The notes under the pieces were generated by a model. The model made no database searches. It had not been told where the DNA came from and saw nothing but the letters and a program-made list of their open reading frames with translations. A DNA stretch of 64,000 bases, from the NCBI RefSeq assembly GCF_000213555.1, contig NZ_GL891983.1, positions 73,807 to 137,806 on the forward strand, written 5' to 3'. The translations under genes were made by a program, and so were the position numbers. This document shows positions 16,565-25,789 of this stretch, piece by piece. The number at the start of each line of letters is the position of its first letter. Within the stretch, counting starts at the first letter, position 1. Origin of the DNA: Dysgonomonas gadei ATCC BAA-286 (GTDB taxonomy: Bacteria > Bacteroidota > Bacteroidia > Bacteroidales > Dysgonomonadaceae).

Positions 16565-19390
16565 TCAGTCTATTTCTAAAAAAAACTCATTTAAATTCTG
16601 GGAAGGCTGAATATTTAACTTTTTTCGTAGTCTGTAGCGGCTGTTTTCTACGGCTCTTATAGAAAGATTCATTAATGAAGCTATTTCTTTTGTCTCCAAA
16701 TTTAGTTTAAGACAAGCACAAAGCCGGAGGTCATTATTTGTCAATTGAGGGTATAAAGCTTTCATTTTTTTAAAAAATCCGGTATGTTTCTCTTCAAATT
16801 TTATAAGGAACATTTTCCAGTCATCTTCCGAATTCATATTATTATTGAGTAGTGAATTTATCTTATGATATAAAGGTAATAAAGCATTAATCTTGTTCTT
16901 TGAATAAAAATCGTCTACAATATCCTTAATTCTCAGAATCAGCTCATTCTTCTGTATAATAAATGAAGTCTGTGTAAGTAACTCCGCACTTTTTTGTTCC
17001 ACTTCCTGCTGAAGTTCCCCTGCTAATACTCTTAAACGTCTTGTTTCACGATGTCTGATCTTCTGCAAATGCAGATTGCGATAGCGGCGAAGGATAAGTA
17101 GCCATGTAATATATAATATCCCGACTATCATTAATACATAAAACATATATGCCCAGATAGTCTGATACCAGGGAGACAGGATCTCAAATCCGTAGGATAC
17201 CGGCTCGGAATAATTTCCTAAATTATCTATAGTACGTACCATAAACTTATATTTTCCTTCCGGAAGCCGCGCATAAGAAATACTATTTATCTTTTGTGGA
17301 ACAGACCAATCCTTATCTACATCCTCCAGCATATACTGAAACGATAAATTGGAAGCGAATGCATTATTTGATGAAAAACCAAATGTAACAGTATTGAAAG
17401 TATAAGAGACTTCTGCACTTTCTGTTAAATCCTTATATTCTATGCGATCGTCGATATTTACAGTCCGCATAAACTCAATATACGGAGCGGATAATTCTTT
17501 ATAGAGATTTCGTTTTGTCTCTTGCGTTTTATTGTATAGTAAAAAACCATTATCAAGGCATATGAGGCTGGTAATATCGTTTAGTATGGAAACATTCTCA
17601 TAGGCATTCACTAAGGACAGATTCATTCCTAAGTTGTAATTCTCCAATATAGATATTTCATAACCATCGTAAAAGAATTTGTAAATGGCGGCATCTGTCA
17701 ATGCCCAAAACTGATTTTCTCTTATAGGAATTATCTGCCTTATATTATGCACGGTGCTGAAAGATTCATTCAGCAATGAACTGGGCACAATCTCATTCTC
17801 TATATCGTCATATGTATAAAACCGGTTGTCTCCAAGCAAAACGATACGCCCTCCAACCTTAAACATTTTTAGTTTATAGGGAAGTCCATCCTTATTATTA
17901 CCTCCATAGTATGAAAAGGACCTGAATCCCGAAAAATTATCATCCAGTTTACAGCGGTACACTCCTCTGTTGAAATGTTCCAGCCATATATTACCTAAAT
18001 GATCAAACTCTGCATTTATGATTGGTTCGGATATCTGACCGGGAGTAAAGACACGGTTTGTTTTCTTATCTACTATTCTTATTGAGCTATATGTGGATAG
18101 TACTAATAAATCATGATCCCTTACTTTAGCCTCAGACAAATTATATACACCTGTACCTATAGCAAATGCGTCTGTAACCGACAGGTTTTTATGGATTTCC
18201 TTCAATCCTTTGTTGTGACAACAATACAGGACACCATCAACCACCTTGAGAGCCCAAACCTGGCCTTGTGTTCCATCTATCAGTTTCATATCGGAAAGAG
18301 CATTCGGCTTATTCAAACCCTCTGTTGTAATGTAAAATACACCCTGATTGGTTCCGATAAATAGCTTATTATCCCAAAGTACAGCACAATACACAGCTCC
18401 TGTCTTTCCACCGGGATCTGTATAACAACTCATATTTTCGATATATTGAATGTATGCTATTCCACGGTCAAGAGCAGCCCAGATATTGCCCAGATTATCC
18501 TCATACAAAGAAAGCACCGTATTATTCTGGAGCGTGCTTTCGGATGATATATGATCTACAATACGGCCGTTAATATCAACCTCGTAAATTCCATCCAAAA
18601 TAGTGCCCAGATAATATGACCCTTTTGAAGACACCACACCACAGTTCAGCTCCTTCAAGTTCATTATACCCGAAAGTACAGGACTCCACTCCTTAAAGCT
18701 TTCACCGTCATAAATATAAATACCTTTGGATGTAGTACCTATAAGATACTGATCTTCCTTATAAGGTAAAATAACACGAACATCTGTACCTTGAAAGACC
18801 TCACTGCCCTCTATTTTTTCAAGTTTATCTCCCTTAAGCCGGAAAAGTGAGCCCAGCATTTGCTGTACAAGAAATTCATCCCTGACTTTAGTAAGGAATA
18901 GAAAAGCTTTCTCGGATGGAATCCGTTTTACCGTATTATAATCATAGATATATATAGAATTAAATGACTGAAAATAGACGCAATCACGCGCAATCCAGAT
19001 TTTCCAAAAATCATCATTTTTGAAAAGAGCCTTGTCCAGATTATCGCTCAGGGAAGTATAAACGAGCTTTCCGGAAATATCCCTGTCCCAGCGGCCAAAC
19101 TCTTCATAGCTCCCCGTAAATATGGTTTTGTGCGACAGTACCGACACAGACCGGACAACCAATGAATTTGGTATCCGGTTAAGATTCCATTCTATACCAT
19201 CGAATTCGAGCAGCCCTATATCATTACCAAAATACATAGTCCCTCTTTCATCCTGTCCTATCGCCCAGTTCTTGTTATCTGCCTGATATTTTTCCCTATA
19301 CAAGTTTATAATATGCGGCTTATTGGAAAAAGCAGAGATGGTAGTTAAAAACAGTATGATTAAGATAATATATCCGGATAATCGCTTCAT
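16565..19390 (-). CDS. Propeller/Y_Y_Y/LuxR-type HTH transmembrane regulator of the PUL
   Basis: A 941-residue single-chain signal transducer. It has a signal peptide (1-22) and a long periplasmic beta-propeller of Reg_prop-type repeats (for example GNIWAALDRGIAYIQ and GNIWLEHFNRGVYR). A Y_Y_Y domain (FQYMLEDVDKDWSVP ... LPEGKYKFMVRT, about 690-755) precedes one membrane span (about 768-790) and a coiled coil. The C-terminal LuxR/GerE-like HTH includes LTNNDLRLCACLKLNLETKE and IRAVENSRYRLRKKL. It has the sensor part of hybrid two-component regulators but no histidine kinase or receiver, so it may couple ligand binding directly to DNA binding at the membrane. It is encoded immediately upstream of susC on the same strand and is the likely activator of that operon. 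Confidence 0.9.
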   Translation of the reverse strand: MKRLSGYIILIILFLTTISAFSNKPHIINLYREKYQADNKNWAIGQDERGTMYFGNDIGLLEFDGIEWNLNRIPNSLVVRSVSVLSHKTIFTGSYEEFGRWDRDISGKLVYTSLSDNLDKALFKNDDFWKIWIARDCVYFQSFNSIYIYDYNTVKRIPSEKAFLFLTKVRDEFLVQQMLGSLFRLKGDKLEKIEGSEVFQGTDVRVILPYKEDQYLIGTTSKGIYIYDGESFKEWSPVLSGIMNLKELNCGVVSSKGSYYLGTILDGIYEVDINGRIVDHISSESTLQNNTVLSLYEDNLGNIWAALDRGIAYIQYIENMSCYTDPGGKTGAVYCAVLWDNKLFIGTNQGVFYITTEGLNKPNALSDMKLIDGTQGQVWALKVVDGVLYCCHNKGLKEIHKNLSVTDAFAIGTGVYNLSEAKVRDHDLLVLSTYSSIRIVDKKTNRVFTPGQISEPIINAEFDHLGNIWLEHFNRGVYRCKLDDNFSGFRSFSYYGGNNKDGLPYKLKMFKVGGRIVLLGDNRFYTYDDIENEIVPSSLLNESFSTVHNIRQIIPIRENQFWALTDAAIYKFFYDGYEISILENYNLGMNLSLVNAYENVSILNDITSLICLDNGFLLYNKTQETKRNLYKELSAPYIEFMRTVNIDDRIEYKDLTESAEVSYTFNTVTFGFSSNNAFASNLSFQYMLEDVDKDWSVPQKINSISYARLPEGKYKFMVRTIDNLGNYSEPVSYGFEILSPWYQTIWAYMFYVLMIVGILYITWLLILRRYRNLHLQKIRHRETRRLRVLAGELQQEVEQKSAELLTQTSFIIQKNELILRIKDIVDDFYSKNKINALLPLYHKINSLLNNNMNSEDDWKMFLIKFEEKHTGFFKKMKALYPQLTNNDLRLCACLKLNLETKEIASLMNLSIRAVENSRYRLRKKLNIQPSQNLNEFFLEID

Positions 19391-19504
19391 AGGATCTACA
19401 GTTTTAAGGAGGGTTCAATTATATTAGTCGTTTTTCGTGACTCGGCATAATCAAAATAAACTTTGCTTCTGCTCTCGCTACTTAAAACGTTCTATTTCGA
19501 CATT

Positions 19505-19512
19505 CAAAAATA
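19505..19512 (-). promoter_or_regulatory. -7 promoter element for the PUL regulator gene
   Basis: Minus-strand TATTTTTG, matching TAnnTTTG, 115 bp upstream of the regulator start. Confidence 0.35.
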
Positions 19513-19572
19513 ACACAATTTTATTAAAATAACATTCTTAAACCATCTTGGTTCACCTGATACAGACAAAGT

Positions 19573-19605
19573 GAAGGCATCCGTTGACAATAACGGATGC
19601 CTTCC
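19573..19605 (-). terminator. Terminator hairpin of the metal efflux operon
   Basis: Perfect 13 bp stem (GAAGGCATCCGTT / AACGGATGCCTTC) with a 6 nt loop, 21 bp past the TolC stop codon. The T-tract is poor on both strands, but the position at the operon end supports termination. Confidence 0.6.
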
Positions 19606-19626
19606 ATATATAATTAATAATTTAAA

Positions 19627-20808
19627 TTATCTTTCCCACTGCTGCAACTCGCTTACAGCAAGCTGATAGTCCCGTTCCGTTTCATAATACTTGTCTATCG
19701 TTTCATAATATACAGAAAGCTCCAACAAATAGTTTATGAGAGACAACTGACCTTTATCCAATGCCTTTTTCAACAAGTCGCGATTGTTCGTAACTTTCAG
19801 CGTTTCCTGATATTCATTCAGCAATACAGAAAGCTTAGAAGCCTTATCATATTGATTCTTTAATGTATTCTGAAACTGCAATTTGGTGTCAGCATGCTGC
19901 ATCTGCAAAGCTACAGTCTGCGCTTTCTGATGTTTTACAGTATTCTTTCCTTCCCACAAAGGGATGGAAACACCTACTGTAAAACCTTGCAATGTAGTAC
20001 CGAGAATGCGCTCACTTGTATATCCGGCTGTAATCTTCGGCAAATTCAGAGCACGGGTCAGTTGTTCCTGTTTTTTGCTTAACTCAACTTCCTGTTCGGC
20101 CAGACGCAAAGAGGGATTATTTTCTTTTACTCTTTCAAACCATTCTGTAAAGTTAAGCGGAAAAAGATAATCCGGATAATTACCGAACGGATATACGAGT
20201 GGCTCCCCGCCATTCAGCCGTTGTAATTCAGCCCTCAGCGTATTTATTTCAACCATATTTATCTGATATAGCTTTTCTGTATTGAGTAAATCCAGTTTGG
20301 TTTTATTTCTCTCCAGGATATCGATATCTCCCTGGTTGAACCGTTTCTGGTAAGCATCAGATAACTCCCGTGCAGATTCCAGACGTTGGGTTAGTTGCTC
20401 ATTCAACTTTGTCTGGTAAGTAAGTTCGACACACAAAGCACGCGCCTGTTGCATAATTTCCCTGTGCTGTTGGTCATAGGTCAAATCAACCTGCTTATTC
20501 TTACCTGCCGCTAACTGTGATTTGTAACGGTAAGCAGTAGGAAAATCGAAAGACTGCGTAACATTCAGGTCCGTGCGGTTACCTTCTCCGGCAGGACTCC
20601 CCCACAGATAACCGAACTCAACTTCAGGATTAGCCATATTTATCCCGGTCTTGTTGCCGATCTTATCGGCATTAGCTTGCTCCCGGTACGCCTTCAGTGT
20701 TGTATTGTTCGCTTCTATACTTTCCAACACCTTACTGAATGTATCCTGTGCCTCAACGCTAACAACACATAGCAGCGATAATAAAAGTATATATATTACT
20801 CTTCTCAT
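19627..20808 (-). CDS. TolC/CzcC family outer membrane efflux protein
   Basis: A 393-residue outer membrane channel subunit. A signal peptide (MRRVIYILLLSLLCVVSVEAQ) is followed by two long alpha-helical repeats with TolC-type features (ANNTTLKAYREQANADK, MANPEVEFGYLWGSP, NPSLRLAEQEVELSKKQEQL). I chose the ATG at 20808. A TTG at 20829 lies in frame, but it would add seven non-signal residues and overlap the cusA-like stop codon. It is the last gene of the RND operon and supplies the exit duct across the outer membrane. It is shorter than E. coli TolC or CusC, as usual for Bacteroidota CzcC-like proteins. Confidence 0.9.
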   Translation of the reverse strand: MRRVIYILLLSLLCVVSVEAQDTFSKVLESIEANNTTLKAYREQANADKIGNKTGINMANPEVEFGYLWGSPAGEGNRTDLNVTQSFDFPTAYRYKSQLAAGKNKQVDLTYDQQHREIMQQARALCVELTYQTKLNEQLTQRLESARELSDAYQKRFNQGDIDILERNKTKLDLLNTEKLYQINMVEINTLRAELQRLNGGEPLVYPFGNYPDYLFPLNFTEWFERVKENNPSLRLAEQEVELSKKQEQLTRALNLPKITAGYTSERILGTTLQGFTVGVSIPLWEGKNTVKHQKAQTVALQMQHADTKLQFQNTLKNQYDKASKLSVLLNEYQETLKVTNNRDLLKKALDKGQLSLINYLLELSVYYETIDKYYETERDYQLAVSELQQWER

Positions 20809-20825
20809 AATTTGATTCTTTTTTG

Positions 20826-23800
20826 TCAAACAACCTCTTGTTTTACCTCTTTACGGTTTTTCAACATCCTGTAGATAATGGGTACGACATACATATTTAA
20901 TAAAGTAGATGTCAATAGCCCCCCGAGTATAACTTTTGCCATCGGGCTTTGTATCTCATTCCCCGGAAGGTCTCCCTGAATAGCCAATGGAATAAGGGCT
21001 AAGCCCGAACATAGAGCAGTCATCAATATTGGGTTCAGACGATCGAGAGATCCTTGCAGGATACTCTTATTCACAGAATATCCATGATTACCCAAATCAT
21101 TATAATGCGCCATCAGCAGAATACCATTTCGTGTCGCAATGCCAAACAACGCTATAAATCCGATAATGGCAGGAATACTAATTTCACCCGAAGTGAATAA
21201 AATGGCATATACTCCTCCAATGAGAGCCAATGGCAGATTAAGAAGTATTACTGCCGATTGAGTTACATTCCTAAATTGATTGAACAACAATAAGAATATA
21301 ATCATAATAGCAAAGACAGACACAATAAGCAATATCCTCGATGCAGCCTGCTCACTCTCAAACTGTCCGCCGTACTCGATATGATAACCCTCCGGCAACG
21401 TAATTTCTCCGTCGATCTTTTCCCTGATATCATTAACTACACTACGTAAATCGCGATCGGCAACATTGGCAGAAACAACAATCTTACGCTGTGCATTTTC
21501 ACGGTTTACCGTGTTGGGGCCTGTGGATGAAGTTATCACCGCGACATACTCGAAAGGTATTTTCTTATCACCGGCATCTATCATCAGGTTCCGGATTTTG
21601 TCCGCCTGATCTTTGTAATTATCCGATGCTTTTAATGTCAGGTCGAAGCTTTTACCATCCCTGTAAACTTGCGATACAACTTCCCCGGACAACATCACTG
21701 TTACAAAATCGGAGAATTGGGGCAATGTAATTCCGTATTTTGCCAGCATCTCCCGCTTTGGGGTTATCTTCAATTGCGGACGCTCTACCTGTTGTTCTAC
21801 ATTCAGGTCGGCAACCCCCTCGATACTTTCTATCGAAGATTTGATTTCATTGCCTAAGGAGTATAGTTTATTCAGGTCCGTACCAAACAACTTAATCGCA
21901 ATATTGGCTTTAGTACCCGAAAGCATATGATCGATACGGTGCGATATAGGCTGCCCTATTTCGACACTGATACCCGGAATAGCATTCAGTTTTTCGCGAA
22001 GTTCGGCTAACATATCCTCCTGAGAACGGTCTTTGAGCATAAACGGGGCTTCTATCTCGGATGTATTTACACCGAATGAATGTTCGTCAAGTTCTGCCCG
22101 GCCTGTCTTACGGCCTACTGTCTGTATCTCGGGAACGCTAAGCATAGCCTGTTCGGCCATAATTCCTACTTTATTCGATTCTTCGAGCGATATACCCGGT
22201 AAGGTATTTATCGTAACTGTAAACGAACCTTCATTGAACGGAGGTAAAAAGTTACGTCCGAATGTAAAGAATATGATAATGGCAGAGACTAATAATACTC
22301 CTGTCACACCAAGAACGATCTTCTGTTTTTCCAAAGCCCAATGCAGACTTTTTTCATATACAGCTTTTAATTTAACCACAAAGACAGGTTCTTTCTCTTC
22401 CTTATTCTTCTTGTTGTTACCCAACAGATAACTACATAATACGGGAGTCACTGTAAGGGCGACAACGGTAGAGGCAAACAAGGCCACAATAAAGGCAATA
22501 CCCAGTGGAACAAGCATACGCCCTTCCATCCCGCTAAGGAAAAACAACGGGATAAAACTGGTAACAATAATCAGTGTGGAATTCAATATCGGCATGCGGA
22601 CTTCTTTCGAGGCCTCGAAAACAACCGTTAGTACAGAAAGTTGTTCCTCTTTCGGTTTCTGCCTGTTTTCGCGCAGATGTTTGAATACATTTTCCACATC
22701 GATAATAGCATCATCTACCAGAGAACCGATAGCAATAGCCATCCCTCCCAGACTCATCGTATTTATTGTCAGTCCCATTAGTTTCAGGGCTAGAATAGAC
22801 GTGAGTAGCGACAAAGGCAAAGCCATCAGGGAGATGAATGTAGTACGACCGTTCATCAGGAATATAAACAAAATAATAACTACAAATATCGCTCCTTCAT
22901 ACAGCGATTTCTGTACATTATTTATCGAGTTGTTTATAAATCGTTCCTGACGAAATATATCTGTGGATATCTTTATATCAGCAGGAATATTCTTCTGTAA
23001 TTCGGCAAGTGAAACATCCAGTTTTTCAGACAGTTCTATTGTATTAGTATTCGGCTGTTTAGTGACAGTTATCAATACGGCAGGTTTTGTCTTTTCCGAA
23101 GCTATCCCTAATTTTGGGGTCTTCGCTCCTATCTTTATTTCGGCCACATCACTGATCAGAATAGGGCTTTCACCGACCTTTTTCACTACAGCCTTCCCTA
23201 ATTCCCCTACATCTGCGCTTTGCAGTACACCCCTTACAATATATTCATTTCCATATTCATACAAGATGCCTCCGGACGCATTCTGATTCATATTGCGTGT
23301 TACCTGCAATACTTCATCCAGTGTTATGCCATAGTGCTTCATTCGTCCCGGATCGATGAGTATCTGATACTCTTCTATATCGCCGCCTATTACTGTAACC
23401 TGAGCTACACCACCTGTAGATAAAAGCCGTGGGCGGATTGTCCAGTCAGCGATAGTACGTAAATCGAGTAATGAAGTAGAGTCGGAAGTAAGGCCGATAA
23501 TCATTACTTCCCCAAGTATTGAAGATTGGGGCCCCAAAGTAGGTTGGCCTATATTTTCGGGCAGGGCATCGCCCAAAGCTGTCAGTTTTTCGGTAACGAT
23601 CTGACGGGCCTTATATATATCGGTCCCCCAATCAAACTCAACCCAGACCACTGAAAATCCGGTAGTAGAAGACGACCGTACACGACGCACATCTGTAGCT
23701 CCGTTTACAGCCGTTTCTATAGGAAAAGAAACCAGGCGTTCCACTTCTTCGGGAGCCATTCCGTTTGCTTCGGTCATTATCACCACGGTAGGCGCATTCA

Positions 23801-23924
23801 GATCGGGAAATACATCTATTTCCATATTCTTTGCGGTATAGAACCCGCCGATAAGCAGGAGCACCGCGCCAATCAACACCACAAGACGGTTGTTGAGAGA
23901 GAATTGTATTATTTTATTCAACAT
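20826..23924 (-). CDS. CusA/CzcA family heavy-metal RND efflux pump
   Basis: A 1032-residue inner membrane proton antiporter of the HME-RND family. Its N-terminus MLNKIIQFSLNNRLVVLIGA is typical. It has 12 predicted TM helices and two large periplasmic loops (DVFPDLNAPTVVIMTEANGM; FGVNTSEIEAPFMLKDRS). TM4 contains the family motif GGMAIAIGSLVDDAIIDVENV, with acidic residues for proton relay. The pair of aspartates in LVDDA resembles a distinct HME subgroup rather than classical CzcA (DFG..VDG) or CusA (AMVDAA), so the exported ion (Cu/Ag, Zn/Co/Cd or Ni) cannot be fixed. It lies between the adaptor gene (18 bp) and the TolC gene. Confidence 0.93.
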   Translation of the reverse strand: MLNKIIQFSLNNRLVVLIGAVLLLIGGFYTAKNMEIDVFPDLNAPTVVIMTEANGMAPEEVERLVSFPIETAVNGATDVRRVRSSSTTGFSVVWVEFDWGTDIYKARQIVTEKLTALGDALPENIGQPTLGPQSSILGEVMIIGLTSDSTSLLDLRTIADWTIRPRLLSTGGVAQVTVIGGDIEEYQILIDPGRMKHYGITLDEVLQVTRNMNQNASGGILYEYGNEYIVRGVLQSADVGELGKAVVKKVGESPILISDVAEIKIGAKTPKLGIASEKTKPAVLITVTKQPNTNTIELSEKLDVSLAELQKNIPADIKISTDIFRQERFINNSINNVQKSLYEGAIFVVIILFIFLMNGRTTFISLMALPLSLLTSILALKLMGLTINTMSLGGMAIAIGSLVDDAIIDVENVFKHLRENRQKPKEEQLSVLTVVFEASKEVRMPILNSTLIIVTSFIPLFFLSGMEGRMLVPLGIAFIVALFASTVVALTVTPVLCSYLLGNNKKNKEEKEPVFVVKLKAVYEKSLHWALEKQKIVLGVTGVLLVSAIIIFFTFGRNFLPPFNEGSFTVTINTLPGISLEESNKVGIMAEQAMLSVPEIQTVGRKTGRAELDEHSFGVNTSEIEAPFMLKDRSQEDMLAELREKLNAIPGISVEIGQPISHRIDHMLSGTKANIAIKLFGTDLNKLYSLGNEIKSSIESIEGVADLNVEQQVERPQLKITPKREMLAKYGITLPQFSDFVTVMLSGEVVSQVYRDGKSFDLTLKASDNYKDQADKIRNLMIDAGDKKIPFEYVAVITSSTGPNTVNRENAQRKIVVSANVADRDLRSVVNDIREKIDGEITLPEGYHIEYGGQFESEQAASRILLIVSVFAIMIIFLLLFNQFRNVTQSAVILLNLPLALIGGVYAILFTSGEISIPAIIGFIALFGIATRNGILLMAHYNDLGNHGYSVNKSILQGSLDRLNPILMTALCSGLALIPLAIQGDLPGNEIQSPMAKVILGGLLTSTLLNMYVVPIIYRMLKNRKEVKQEVV

Positions 23925-23942
23925 TGTCTATTCCTCCCATCT

Positions 23943-25196
23943 TTAGTGTTCATGGGCATGAGGTATAGCCGCTGAAGCCGATGCCAGTTTAATATGATAT
24001 GCACCTTTACTTACAACCTTATCTCCCGCCTTTAATCCCGAAAGTATTTCTACAAGACTTCCGTCATTTGTTCCTATCCTGACTTCCTGCTTTTTGTAAG
24101 CATCGGGATGAGTCTGCAAATAGACGAAATAAACACCTTGTTCCTCTGTAAGAGAGGAAACCGGGATTGCCAGAACATTTTCCCTCGGCTGTCCCAGCAG
24201 ATAAACTTCCACATAAGAGCCGGAAACAACCTGCCCTACATTATCAAACTCAAAATTAGCCGGTAGATAATACTCCTGACTGTTTGTCGAGCGACCATAC
24301 GAGACAATGCGACCGTTCAGATCTGAAAGACGGTAAACGGTATTATCATACGAAGTTTTGAAATTAGCGGATGTTATGCTTCCCAGATCTTTATAATAGC
24401 GCTCCGACACATCGGCCCGAAGTTGCAACTTCCTGTTTTGGGTAACAGTCATTAATAGTTGGCCTACATCCACATATTGACCCTCAGTTACCAGTTTGCT
24501 TTTTACAAACCCGTTGATAGGCGAAGATATACTAATACCTCTTGCTGTAGAACGCTGACCTATGGCCTGATATGATACTTTTGCATTCTCATAATTCAGC
24601 TTTATCTCGTTGTATTCTTTTTGCGAAATCAGTTTATCTCCGATCAGGGATTCTGCCCGTTGATACTCGCGTTGAGCTATATCATATGCTGTTTTCGCTT
24701 TTATGGAAGGGTCTCCATCGACAAGGTTTTTCGAAGAGATGCTAACCAGAGATTCGCCTCCTTTTACAGCTGCACCCTCATTCAACGATGCTTTATTAAA
24801 AGATACGATACCGCTCGATGTAGCAGAAACAGTAACTTCATCGCCTTGTGCCGATAATATCTGTCCGCTGGTCTTTATCACCTGATGAAACCTGTCTGGC
24901 TTTACATTAAGCACTTCCAAGCCGGCTTGCTTCGCCTGTTCGGGTGTAAATAATATTTCATCACCATGAGACTGTTCTTCTTTTCCATGATCGTGATCGC
25001 ATTCTTCACCCTCGGCATGCTTATGATCTGCCTCTTGTTCATGGTCATGATCGCACTCCTCGCCTTCTGCATGGTTATGTCCCTCTTGCGATTCGGATGT
25101 ATGATTATGTCCTGCGTGATCGTCTGTTTTAGGTTTGGAATTGCAACTCCATGATATCGCCAACAGACAGGCGAAATAAATAATATATTTTTTCAT
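23943..25196 (-). CDS. RND efflux periplasmic adaptor with His/Cys-rich metal-binding N-terminus
   Basis: A 417-residue lipoprotein (AISWSC, Cys18). Residues about 24-80 are a metal-binding tract with many HxH pairs and two copies of the unit HAEGEECDHDH. The rest is a CzcB/CusB-type adaptor: a barrel-sandwich (VKTSGQILSAQGDEVTVSA), an alpha-hairpin (YDIAQREYQRAESLIGDKL), a second lipoyl half (ISSPINGFVKSKLVTEGQYV) and a C-terminal membrane-proximal domain, ending in HAHEH. It links the pump and the TolC channel and may capture periplasmic metal ions. The His-rich region is encoded at about 24960-25125. Confidence 0.93.
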   Translation of the reverse strand: MKKYIIYFACLLAISWSCNSKPKTDDHAGHNHTSESQEGHNHAEGEECDHDHEQEADHKHAEGEECDHDHGKEEQSHGDEILFTPEQAKQAGLEVLNVKPDRFHQVIKTSGQILSAQGDEVTVSATSSGIVSFNKASLNEGAAVKGGESLVSISSKNLVDGDPSIKAKTAYDIAQREYQRAESLIGDKLISQKEYNEIKLNYENAKVSYQAIGQRSTARGISISSPINGFVKSKLVTEGQYVDVGQLLMTVTQNRKLQLRADVSERYYKDLGSITSANFKTSYDNTVYRLSDLNGRIVSYGRSTNSQEYYLPANFEFDNVGQVVSGSYVEVYLLGQPRENVLAIPVSSLTEEQGVYFVYLQTHPDAYKKQEVRIGTNDGSLVEILSGLKAGDKVVSKGAYHIKLASASAAIPHAHEH

Positions 25197-25285
25197 TATT
25201 CTTATTTCTTAGATTTTTTGCCACAACAAAGAGTGAGGAAATCCCGCCCTCTTCACAATGACATAGATAAAGTTTCTATAAAATA

Positions 25286-25789
25286 TTAACCTAAAAAATA
25301 AGATACGGGAGGGGCACGCAGGCTTTTTATTGAACCTACGAACGGTGGAATATAGTTTTCTAAATAAGGTTTTTGTTCTAATCGTTGTCCGAATTCGGGA
25401 GCTTCAAGATAAAGCTCACTCAGTGGATTTATTGTAAACAGTAACGACAGACAATTAGCGCAAGGTAGTATATCGTCATGAAGATCATTATTCTGTCGAA
25501 GGACAATTTCCTTCAGATTACAATCTTCTGATGCCGAATGGTGGTGACGTTTATGTTCACAACAAGTGTTCCCCACATTATCATGTTGACCAGAACAATT
25601 ATGTTGGTGAACGATTTCCTCCAGAGAGAAACAAACAGCACCATCGTGATGGGAATGAGGTAAAACTGTATGCGCCAATAAAAATATATTGGCAAGCATC
25701 AATAAAGACAAAGTGATCAGTCGTTTTACCTTTTTCATATCACAAAGATATGATTTTTTCTTAAAAAGCCCGGCACTTATCCGCTTCAT
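25286..25789 (-). CDS. Small His/Cys-rich exported protein (DUF6769-like)
   Basis: Up to 167 residues: an N-terminal hydrophobic export segment (LITLSLLMLANIFLLAHTV) and then a region dense in metal ligands (HSHHDGAVC, HQHNCSGQH, CCEHKRHHH, CANC). It stands between the thioredoxin-like gene and the adaptor gene of the metal efflux operon, so metal sensing or buffering is inferred; the family has no known function. The start is ambiguous. The ATG at 25789 overlaps the preceding stop codon by one base (TAATG), which favours translational coupling. The ATG at 25738 would start directly at the signal sequence (MKKVKRLIT). The upstream TATCTTTG beside that second ATG may be a chance promoter match. 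Confidence 0.75.
   Translation of the reverse strand: MKRISAGLFKKKSYLCDMKKVKRLITLSLLMLANIFLLAHTVLPHSHHDGAVCFSLEEIVHQHNCSGQHDNVGNTCCEHKRHHHSASEDCNLKEIVLRQNNDLHDDILPCANCLSLLFTINPLSELYLEAPEFGQRLEQKPYLENYIPPFVGSIKSLRAPPVSYFLG

Noticed and set aside
24960..25125. DNA tandem repeat in the His-rich adaptor region as a mobile or CRISPR-like repeat
   Set aside because: The two units are in frame, encode metal ligands and diverge at synonymous sites, which fits coding duplication.
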